NCBI GenBank assembly: GCA_041494805.1
Contig: JBGQBN010000012.1
Location: 21,399-85,398 of the forward strand
DNA length: 64,000 nt
Reading direction: 5' to 3'
DNA from: JBGQBN01 sp041494805
GTDB lineage: Bacteria; Acidobacteriota; Terriglobia; Terriglobales; Acidobacteriaceae
Shown here piece by piece: positions 54,003 through 61,585 of the stretch (the first letter of the stretch is position 1; each line of letters starts with the position of its first letter). The notes beneath the pieces are model-generated. The model was not told the origin of the DNA. It saw nothing but the letters and a program-made list of their open reading frames with translations, and ran no database searches. Both the position numbers and the translations under genes were made by a program.

Positions 54003-55811
54003 CTATTGCTTCTTTTTTGCCCCCTTTTTTGGCGCGGGGGCAGCCTTCTTCGTCCCGGGCGCCGCCTTCTTGGGTACCTCTCGGCCACCAATCAGAGACA
54101 AGGAATCTGCGGCGTTGAACGGAAGGTGGCGGACGGACTCTTGGCCGGTGGTATTCAGAGTGATGTCCACGCGCCGATTGCTCGCCCAGATGATCGTCTT
54201 CGTGTTCTTGAGAATCCTCTGCCGCTCCTCTGGAGTCAACTCGGGGTTGGTCTCCACCTGGACTTTCACTTCGTCAGCGGTCAAGTTGTGTTGGTTGCCG
54301 AGCGCCTTGGTCTCGATGTTTGCCGCGGGAACACCGCGTTCGACCAGGAAGCCTTTGGTGCGCTCGACACGCCGTTCGGAGAGCGCCTGATTGTATGCCA
54401 CGGATCCCCGTGCGTCGGCATGGCCTTCGAGAATCAAGTGCGCATCCGGCTTGGTTTCGAGATACTTCAGGAAGTCGCCGGCCAGCACGATGAGCGTTTG
54501 CTGCTGGCTGGCAAGCAGGCCTCCGGTGGGTTTCTGCACGGTCGGCTGGGCGGTCGGGAAATAGACGCTATGGAGAGCCAGCCTGACTTCCAACTGGTTG
54601 ACCTTAGGTGGAGGCGGGACCTCGACGGTGATCTGAGTCGATGCCGAAGCGGTCAGACCTCGTGAGTCGGTGCAAGTCGCACTCACGGTGATCGGACCTG
54701 CCGGAGCGCCCGTGGTGCTCAGAGTCGCAGCATTGCCGCTTCCCGAGACGCTGCCAGCACTGGCCGTCCAACCGCTCACGGTCACGGACGCGTTGTCCGG
54801 ACTGTTGCAGGTGCAGGAAATGTTCGACGACGCCCCACTCTGAACGGACGTGGGATCCGCCGAGCACGACATGGTAGGCGGATGTTTCGGCAGTTCTTTC
54901 ACCGTGAAGTTTGCCGAGCAGCTGGCCACCCCGCCTTTCTTCATCTTGGGGTCAGTGATGTGCGCGGTCAGGGTGTAACTGGCTCCGGCTACGCCGTTGG
55001 TGTCCATGGTCGCGGTACCTTCTTTGCTGGTGACTTTTCCCCCGTTGCCGCTCCAGGTGTAGGTCAGCGTGTGCTTGGGATTAAAGTTGCTGCCGGTAGC
55101 AGTCGCAGTCACGGGCTCCCCTACCATCACTTCGCTGGGCTGAACCGAGCAGCTTGCCGTGGGCGTCACCTCGGAGGGATAGCCGAAGTTGAGGACCAAA
55201 CCGCCGCGCAACCGGGCTCCGTTTAGCTTCGGGCGGCGAGCATCCGAAATCGCTGAAACTGCGTCTGTAAAATTATGGTTGCCCCATGCGTAGTCCGCTT
55301 CAATCAGGCGAATGCTGAGTGGACGCCAGACCTTGACATCGATGCCACCGCCCAAGATCGCTCCGAGACCGTTACTGGCATTCACCGCTCGGGGCGCCAG
55401 CCGGTTCAACCCCAGTAATGTGTGGGCAAATAGGTTAAGTCCTTCGATTCTCCACATGAAGCGCGGGCCCACGGAAATCGTGCTTTCATTGGCGTCCCGT
55501 TGATAGTTGCCACCGACATCAAGAGACAGTCCCCAATGGCTATCGAAGTTGTAGGTGAGAGTACTTCCCCATCCGCTTGGCATGTCGGGCAGCTTGGTAG
55601 CTACTGGCGGCTGCGGCCCCAAGAAGGGCAGAACGTTGCTGACCGGCACGGTCCCGCCCGGATTTAGCCACTGGTACCCAACAAAGACATCCACCTTCGG
55701 AGTTGGTTCCTCCTGTGCCAGCGCGGTGGCCGAAACCAGAACCACGGCCAGCCCCAGCAGCAAAACCCAAGACCACACACGGCTACTCCCTGTATCGCGA
55801 CAACGTGACAT
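54003..55811 (-). CDS. OmpA-family outer-membrane protein with Ig-like insertions
   Basis: The protein has 602 residues. It has a signal peptide (cleavage near A-L-A-Q), an N-terminal eight-strand barrel-like region (about 40-215, V-F-V-G-Y-Q-W-L-N-P-G-G) and two Ig/PKD-like segments (about 215-400). The C-terminal OmpA peptidoglycan-binding domain has I-L-E-G-H-A-D-A-R-G-S and S-E-R-R-V-E-R-T. A Lys-rich tail (K-K-A-A-P-x repeats) ends the protein. GGAGG lies 6 nt before the ATG at 55811. It should tie outer membrane to cell wall. Confidence 0.88.
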   Translation of the reverse strand: MSRCRDTGSSRVWSWVLLLGLAVVLVSATALAQEEPTPKVDVFVGYQWLNPGGTVPVSNVLPFLGPQPPVATKLPDMPSGWGSTLTYNFDSHWGLSLDVGGNYQRDANESTISVGPRFMWRIEGLNLFAHTLLGLNRLAPRAVNASNGLGAILGGGIDVKVWRPLSIRLIEADYAWGNHNFTDAVSAISDARRPKLNGARLRGGLVLNFGYPSEVTPTASCSVQPSEVMVGEPVTATATGSNFNPKHTLTYTWSGNGGKVTSKEGTATMDTNGVAGASYTLTAHITDPKMKKGGVASCSANFTVKELPKHPPTMSCSADPTSVQSGASSNISCTCNSPDNASVTVSGWTASAGSVSGSGNAATLSTTGAPAGPITVSATCTDSRGLTASASTQITVEVPPPPKVNQLEVRLALHSVYFPTAQPTVQKPTGGLLASQQQTLIVLAGDFLKYLETKPDAHLILEGHADARGSVAYNQALSERRVERTKGFLVERGVPAANIETKALGNQHNLTADEVKVQVETNPELTPEERQRILKNTKTIIWASNRRVDITLNTTGQESVRHLPFNAADSLSLIGGREVPKKAAPGTKKAAPAPKKGAKKKQ

Positions 55812-56151
55812 GGAATCCTCCAAAACTGCGCGATTAAAATGCTGCGTCCACGCTCAAATGCAAGAACGGGGCCCCTCATGGAAAGACTTAGGATGCATTT
55901 TCTGTGGACGACGATTGTACAACATGGCAATTTCAACCTGCCATACTACTCGCATAGTCCTCGTTAGGCCAAACGTCAGACCTGCGAGCCAGGGTAAAGC
56001 GGTCAGCCTGGTTGGCTGGAAATCTCATATTGACACAGCTTTGTCCAAGACCAGCCGGGTTTCTTCCTCGGCCAGATCGGCCTGAAAACGGCGCACCCAG
56101 CTTGCAGGGGAGTGCGGGAGCCTTAATAATGATACGAACGCAATTAATTCT
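55812..56151. other. Divergent spacer between OmpA-family and NtrC-type genes
   Basis: It contains an inverted repeat ATGGCA-N9-TGCCAT (55924-55944) that could be an operator. A TGGCA...TTGC arrangement on the minus strand has the wrong spacing for sigma54. No gene is seen. Confidence 0.35.
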
Positions 56152-57546
56152 ATGAGCGAAAAAGTACTCATCGTTGAAGACGAAGAAAATGAGCGCACGG
56201 GCCTGGCGGAGCTGATCTCTGCCTGGGGCTACCGTGCCGAAACCGCCAAAGACGGCGCGGAGGGATTGGAAAAGATCAGTAGCTGGTCACCTTCCATCGT
56301 AGTGACTGATATGAAAATGCCGCGCATGGGCGGGTTGGACCTGCTGGAGCGCATTGCCGCCGAGACTCATACCATGGCGGTCATCGTGGTGACGGCGCAA
56401 GGCACCATTGACAGCGCGGTGCAGGCCATGCGGATGGGCGCCTATGACTACATCACCAAGCCGATCGATACCGACCGCTTGCGCACCATCTTGCAGAACG
56501 CCTCGGAGCTGTTGGGAACCCGGGTTGAACTCGAGGTCACCCGCCGTAAATTGCGCAATGCGGGCGCTCTCGGCAGCCTGGTCGGGGCGTCGGCCAAGAT
56601 GCAGGAGATTTTCCACCTGATCGAAATGGTGGCTCCCAGTACTGCTGCAGTGCTGATCACGGGGGCGAGCGGCACGGGGAAGGAACTGGTGGCACGCACG
56701 GTTCACGAACTCAGCCCGCGCCGCAATAAGCCCTTCGTCCCCATCAACTGTGCTGCCATTCCAGAGACGCTGATCGAAAGCGAAATCTTCGGCCACGAAA
56801 AAGGCGCCTTCACCGGGGCGCTGGAGCGCCGTACCGGCTGCTTTGAGCTGGCGGAAGGCGGAACCTTGCTGCTGGACGAAATCGGCGAAATGCCGGTCGC
56901 CACCCAGGCTAAGCTTCTGCGCGTGCTCGAGGACCACAAGCTGCGCCGCTTAGGTAGCAAGGTGGAAACCACGGTAGACGTCCGCGTCCTCGCCGCTACC
57001 AACAAGGTACCGGAGGAGGCGGTGGCACGGGGTGAGTTACGCAATGATCTCTATTACCGCCTGAATGTCTTCAATATTCACATGCCGCCGCTGCGGGAGC
57101 ACAAGGAAGACATTCCCGCCCTGGTGGAGTCGCTGTTGGCGGATATGAGCGCCAAGCACCAACGAAAAGTTGCCGCCATCAGCGAAGCCGTTCTCACCCA
57201 GTTTCGCAATTACTCCTGGCCCGGCAATGTCCGCGAGCTGCGCAATGCCCTGGAGCGTGCCGTGATCGTCAGTGACAGCGCGGTCATTGAAACCAGGCAC
57301 CTGCCACCGGGATTCGGGCAGACCACGGTGCGCGCTTCCGCCGAAGATGCCGAAGGGGTGCGTGTGGGTGTGGGTACGACCGTCGGAGAGGCGGAGAAGT
57401 TGCTGATCCTGAAGACGCTAGAGGCCACCAGCAACAATAAGACCCGGGCTGCCGAGATTCTCGGCATCAGCCTGAAAACCTTGCATAATAAGCTGAAGGA
57501 GTACGGCAGCGCGGCCGCCGAGGCCCTGGCAGGCAAGGAAGAGTAA
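56152..57546 (+). CDS. Sigma54-dependent NtrC-type response regulator
   Basis: The protein has 464 residues. The receiver has V-E-D-E-E-N and phospho-Asp in V-V-T-D-M-K-M-P. The AAA+ domain has G-A-S-G-T-G-K-E, G-A-F-T-G-A-L and D-E-I-G-E-M-P. The C-terminal Fis-type helix-turn-helix has A-A-E-I-L-G-I-S-L-K-T-L-H-N-K-L. The sensor kinase gene follows after 88 bp on the same strand. It is divergent from the OmpA-family gene, a possible target. Confidence 0.95.
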   Translation: MSEKVLIVEDEENERTGLAELISAWGYRAETAKDGAEGLEKISSWSPSIVVTDMKMPRMGGLDLLERIAAETHTMAVIVVTAQGTIDSAVQAMRMGAYDYITKPIDTDRLRTILQNASELLGTRVELEVTRRKLRNAGALGSLVGASAKMQEIFHLIEMVAPSTAAVLITGASGTGKELVARTVHELSPRRNKPFVPINCAAIPETLIESEIFGHEKGAFTGALERRTGCFELAEGGTLLLDEIGEMPVATQAKLLRVLEDHKLRRLGSKVETTVDVRVLAATNKVPEEAVARGELRNDLYYRLNVFNIHMPPLREHKEDIPALVESLLADMSAKHQRKVAAISEAVLTQFRNYSWPGNVRELRNALERAVIVSDSAVIETRHLPPGFGQTTVRASAEDAEGVRVGVGTTVGEAEKLLILKTLEATSNNKTRAAEILGISLKTLHNKLKEYGSAAAEALAGKEE

Positions 57547-57634
57547 GCTGGCTGCGGCGGTGTGGCGGAGTCCCCCCAGGCTCCGCTCGAAAAGGTGGCG
57601 CCGCATTTTCAACCCACCCGGCAGTAACTGAGGC

Positions 57635-59533
57635 ATGCGCCGAAGAACCAAAATCGTGCTCGCTATCACCTTCATGGTGACGGCGCTGGTGTCGGCATTT
57701 TCCTACATCTACATTTCGGAAATACTGCGCCAGCGGGTGACGGCGGCGCATGAAACGGCGTCTTTGCTGGCTTCGCAGCTCGCCTATCTTGCCACCAACG
57801 CCTCCCCGGATTTGAGCAGCACTCGCGTGGACACGGGCAATCCCCAGGCCGTGCGCCGGGCCATCGCCTACTACCTCGGAACCGATCGTGATCTAAATAA
57901 TTTTCTGGAGTCCGTAGTGGGCAGTTGGCCCATCGTCTACGACGCGGCTATCGTGGACGCTGACGGCAAAGCCATCCTGCACACCAACCCCGACTTACTT
58001 GGAAAGTCCGTCCCTGGCCGCCCCGACTTTCAGCAGGTCCAGGATGCCAGGTTTCGCCGCCAGCTTCGCCTGGTGTACAACCCGCCTACCGTTTATGACG
58101 TGCACATGCCGCTCGAGCTGAACGGCGCTCCCTTCGGCAGCATTCGCGTGGGAGTTTCTACCGTCTTTCTGAAAAACGAACTGACACCACGGCTGCAGCA
58201 TGCGGCTATCTTTTCCGGCGCCGCCATTCTGCTTTCTTTGGTGCTGGCCGCGGGACTCTCGCGGATCGCGCTGGGGCCACTGGAGCGAATCAACCGAAGC
58301 CTCGACAGCGTCACGAGCGGAAATGCTGAAGCTATTGTCGCGGAGCACGAGCACAGCCACGACGAGTATGGTCTGGTCTCTCTCAAGATCGCCCACCTCG
58401 GCCGCCAGATGCACGATGCCAGAGAGATATTTTCCGCGCTCAAAGACAACGTAGACCAGATCATGGCCAACCTGCAGGATGGACTGATGCTGTTCACCCG
58501 GGACTCGCGGGTGGTGCTGGTAAGCGCATCGGTCGAGCGTTTCCTGGGCCGCCCCCGGCGTGAGTTACTGGGTAGGAGCGTGAAGGAGATTTTTTCGCAG
58601 GACTCGCTGCTAGGGTTACTCGTACTCGAGGCCTTCCAGGCAAGGCGGGCGATTGGACAGCGTGAAATCGAATCTGTGAACGGCACGCGGACACAAGTCT
58701 CACTCGATTTCATCCAGGAGAAAGGCTCTCCGATCGGCGCCCTGCTGACTATGCGCGACGCGGAGTCGGTGCGACGTATCGAAGATGAAATCCAAAGATC
58801 ACGCCAAATGTCGGCTAGTGGCCGCGTCACCCGCGGCGTGGCCCACGAGGTCAAGAACCCGATCAACGCCATTGTTCTGCACTTGCAGCTGCTGCAGAGC
58901 AAATTGCAGCAGATCGATCCAGACACGCGCCGCCATATGGACGTCATCGGCAGCGAGATCCACCGTCTCGACCGCGTGGTCCAGATCCTGGTGGAGTTCT
59001 ACCGCCCGCGCGACCTGCATCTAGAGGAAGTTGATCTGCGCCGCTTGTTGGAAGACGTCGCCTCGCTGGCGGCGCCGGACGCTGGACAGCATGGGGTCGC
59101 CATCGCCCGCGAGCTTGCTTCCGAACCGTTAACGGTAAAGGTGGATACTGATTTCATGAAGCAGGCCATCCTGAACGTGGTGCTCAACGGCCTGCAGGCC
59201 ATGCCGCAGGGAGGCACCCTGACGGTCTCCGCACGGCGCGACGAAGACGTCGTCATCACCGAGATTCGCGACCAGGGCGTGGGCATCCCGCACGAAGTTC
59301 AGGACAAGATTTTTGAACTGTACTTCACCACCAAGAAGGGCGGCAGTGGGATCGGGCTGGCACAGACCTACCAGATCATGCAGTGGCACTACGGGTCAGT
59401 GGATTTTGAATCGGTCGCGGGTGAAGGCACGACCTTCCGCCTGCGCCTGCCGCTGGCCGAAGCCCGCCCCGAGAACCCAAACGTTGGCAAGGGCCAGGTT
59501 GTATCTGAAGCGCTGGGTTCTCCTTCCGCCTGA
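57635..59533 (+). CDS. Membrane sensor histidine kinase with HAMP and PAS domains
   Basis: The protein has 632 residues. A first membrane helix (about 7-28), a periplasmic sensor of about 160 residues and a second helix (about 190-210) come first. HAMP (about 210-265), PAS (about 285-390), HisKA with G-V-A-H-E-V-K-N-P-I-N and HATPase_c with N-V-V-L-N-G-L-Q-A-M, D-Q-G-V-G-I-P and G-S-G-I-G-L-A follow. It is the likely partner of the NtrC-type regulator upstream. The ligand of the periplasmic part is unknown. Confidence 0.93.
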   Translation: MRRRTKIVLAITFMVTALVSAFSYIYISEILRQRVTAAHETASLLASQLAYLATNASPDLSSTRVDTGNPQAVRRAIAYYLGTDRDLNNFLESVVGSWPIVYDAAIVDADGKAILHTNPDLLGKSVPGRPDFQQVQDARFRRQLRLVYNPPTVYDVHMPLELNGAPFGSIRVGVSTVFLKNELTPRLQHAAIFSGAAILLSLVLAAGLSRIALGPLERINRSLDSVTSGNAEAIVAEHEHSHDEYGLVSLKIAHLGRQMHDAREIFSALKDNVDQIMANLQDGLMLFTRDSRVVLVSASVERFLGRPRRELLGRSVKEIFSQDSLLGLLVLEAFQARRAIGQREIESVNGTRTQVSLDFIQEKGSPIGALLTMRDAESVRRIEDEIQRSRQMSASGRVTRGVAHEVKNPINAIVLHLQLLQSKLQQIDPDTRRHMDVIGSEIHRLDRVVQILVEFYRPRDLHLEEVDLRRLLEDVASLAAPDAGQHGVAIARELASEPLTVKVDTDFMKQAILNVVLNGLQAMPQGGTLTVSARRDEDVVITEIRDQGVGIPHEVQDKIFELYFTTKKGGSGIGLAQTYQIMQWHYGSVDFESVAGEGTTFRLRLPLAEARPENPNVGKGQVVSEALGSPSA

Positions 59534-59628
59534 ATGCCAACGGTGGTTGCTTAATTCGCCGGCTAGCAATGAGTTCTCAGGTTCGGTCACCTCCGCGTGT
59601 ACTACTTCGCCAGCTTGTCGAACTGGCC

Positions 59629-59646
59629 CGCACGTGATAACGTGCG
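59629..59646. repeat. REP-like hairpin before the galactose-oxidase-like gene
   Basis: A 7-bp stem CGCACGT / ACGTGCG with a GATA loop is followed by CCGCTACAG, a tail like those of other REP-like elements here. Confidence 0.4.
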
Positions 59647-59728
59647 CCGCTACAGTACTCGCCCGCGACGTTCAGCGGCCTCCCCCCGCGACAGTTGTCC
59701 TGCCGCCTTCGAGCACGAAGGAGCAACT

Positions 59729-61510
59729 ATGAAAACTCAAAGCATTAAGGCCCCTTGGGCGGCCCTGTTCGCGATGTCTTTATTTGCTGTGATGTGCACT
59801 CACTCGGCATTGGCACAGTGGGTCGCACCCGCGTGCGACGTTGCTAGGCCAAGCCAAACTGAAATCGATGCTGGAAATTGTGGCACTCCCCACCCGTTAG
59901 CAGCGAGCTGCACGGCGACTGTAATAAAGAAATGCAGCGGAGGAGTCAATGCATGCGGGAGTTGGACCGTGCCGATTAACATCTGCAACCCGCCATCGCA
60001 AAACCAGTTTTGCAGCGCGGTGCACGCTGCCCTGCTCAACACTGGCAACGCGCTCTTCTGGTACATCACCGGGAACACGCCCCCCCACGACACCCACAAC
60101 TCATACGTGCTCAGCAACATAAGCTTCCCTCACTGCTCGCCAAACATGCTGGACTGCGTTAAGACAGAAGTGAGCCCGCCGATTGACTATGACATTCTTT
60201 GCGCGGGCATGTCGACAGGAACGACCGCAACTGACGGGGCCGGCACGATCATTGCCACAGGGGGCATGGCAGCGGACGACGTCTCCGGGATTAGAAACAC
60301 AACTTTTTTCAAGCCCAGTTTGGGGCCCAGCTTGGGGAGCTGGAGAGCTGGTACTGACTCGGAAAAGATGGTTACCGCGCGTTTTTACCCCAGTAATGTT
60401 CAGGAGCCAAGCCCAAGTGACTACACATTGGTTATCGGAGGAAATGACCTGCCCGGTCACATGGTTACGAATATGGAGGAGTGGGCTGGGGTGGCTTGGG
60501 CGCCGAAGGGGCCGACGCTCCCGACCCAGACCAGCTTATATCCGCGAGTAAAGCTCGTGCCCGAGAGATCTGGAGAATTCGTAATGGCGGGCGAAAACGC
60601 GCAAACCTTTATTTGGGATCCGCCAGGCGGAACTTGGAATCACCGAGGAACAATGATGAACCCTGGCAACAATCGTTCCCAAGGAGGCGTGGTTGTGCTT
60701 CCGCTCCAACCTGGAGTTAGCACACAAATCTTCACGGCCGGTGGAGACACCAAGCAGGAGGGCGCGGGATGCCCAACAAACACCGCGGAAGTTTACACCC
60801 TTTCCAGCGACGGGCTGACCGGAAGCTGGGCAGCGCCGCCGGGCAATCGATGCATGTGCTATGCCCGGTATAACTTGAATCTCGTGCTACTCGCGAACGG
60901 GACCGTGCTGGCGGTCGGCGGCGGAAATGGAATAAATCCCACCGGACCGGATTACACGGGTCCCATTCCGGCTCCGGAGTTGTTCGACCCCGTCATGAAT
61001 ACCTGGACCGTGCTGGCACCCGCACTCGATACCAGTGGAAACCCTGTGAATCGCACCTACCACTCCACGGCCCTGCTGCTGCCCGACGGTCGCGTGCTTT
61101 CGGCTGGGTCAGATACCTTTCACAAGCAGCACCCAGGCACGAACGACAACACCTTCCAGATCTTTAGCCCACCCTATATGTTTGCGACCCGACCGACAAT
61201 TACTTCCGTGACGGGGAGCTCCACTTACGGGTCACAGATCACAATCAACACTCCGGACGCGGGGAACATTGGGAAGGTAGCGCTGATCCGGCCAGGAACC
61301 ACGACACACGCCAACGATACGGAGCAGCGCTACGTGCAGTTGACCATCAACTCGCAGCCGCCGGGCCAGGTGCTGGCGACCCTACCGACCCTACCGAACC
61401 GAGCCATGGCGCCACCCGGCTTTTACATGCTTATCATCGTGAATTCGAGTAACATACCCTCGATGAGCTATGTATCCCCCACCACGAACCTTTTTTTGCA
61501 GCTGCAGTAG
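59729..61510 (+). CDS. Galactose-oxidase-like secreted copper-radical oxidase candidate
   Basis: The protein has 593 residues with a signal peptide (cleavage near A-L-A-Q). Kelch-type propeller repeats are followed by a C-terminal DUF1929 Ig-like domain (R-P-T-I-T-S-V-T). Residues matching fungal galactose oxidase ligands can be picked out: C-A-G-M-S (thioether Cys), A-R-Y-N (Tyr), T-Y-H-S-T-A (Tyr and His) and T-H-A-N-D-T-E-Q-R (His). AAGGAG lies 6 nt before the ATG at 59729. It may oxidise primary alcohols or sugars outside the cell and release hydrogen peroxide. Glyoxal oxidase is an alternative. Confidence 0.78.
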   Translation: MKTQSIKAPWAALFAMSLFAVMCTHSALAQWVAPACDVARPSQTEIDAGNCGTPHPLAASCTATVIKKCSGGVNACGSWTVPINICNPPSQNQFCSAVHAALLNTGNALFWYITGNTPPHDTHNSYVLSNISFPHCSPNMLDCVKTEVSPPIDYDILCAGMSTGTTATDGAGTIIATGGMAADDVSGIRNTTFFKPSLGPSLGSWRAGTDSEKMVTARFYPSNVQEPSPSDYTLVIGGNDLPGHMVTNMEEWAGVAWAPKGPTLPTQTSLYPRVKLVPERSGEFVMAGENAQTFIWDPPGGTWNHRGTMMNPGNNRSQGGVVVLPLQPGVSTQIFTAGGDTKQEGAGCPTNTAEVYTLSSDGLTGSWAAPPGNRCMCYARYNLNLVLLANGTVLAVGGGNGINPTGPDYTGPIPAPELFDPVMNTWTVLAPALDTSGNPVNRTYHSTALLLPDGRVLSAGSDTFHKQHPGTNDNTFQIFSPPYMFATRPTITSVTGSSTYGSQITINTPDAGNIGKVALIRPGTTTHANDTEQRYVQLTINSQPPGQVLATLPTLPNRAMAPPGFYMLIIVNSSNIPSMSYVSPTTNLFLQLQ

Positions 61511-61585
61511 CTCTTCGTCGGGTGCGGCTCCGGGCACAGTTACAGAGGCTTTTGTCCGGAGCCGCACCAGACTGGCAGGAAGGCC

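Noticed and set aside
55924..55950. Possible sigma54 -24/-12 promoter before the OmpA-family gene
   Set aside because: GG and GC are separated by 12 instead of 10 bases, which sigma54 does not tolerate.
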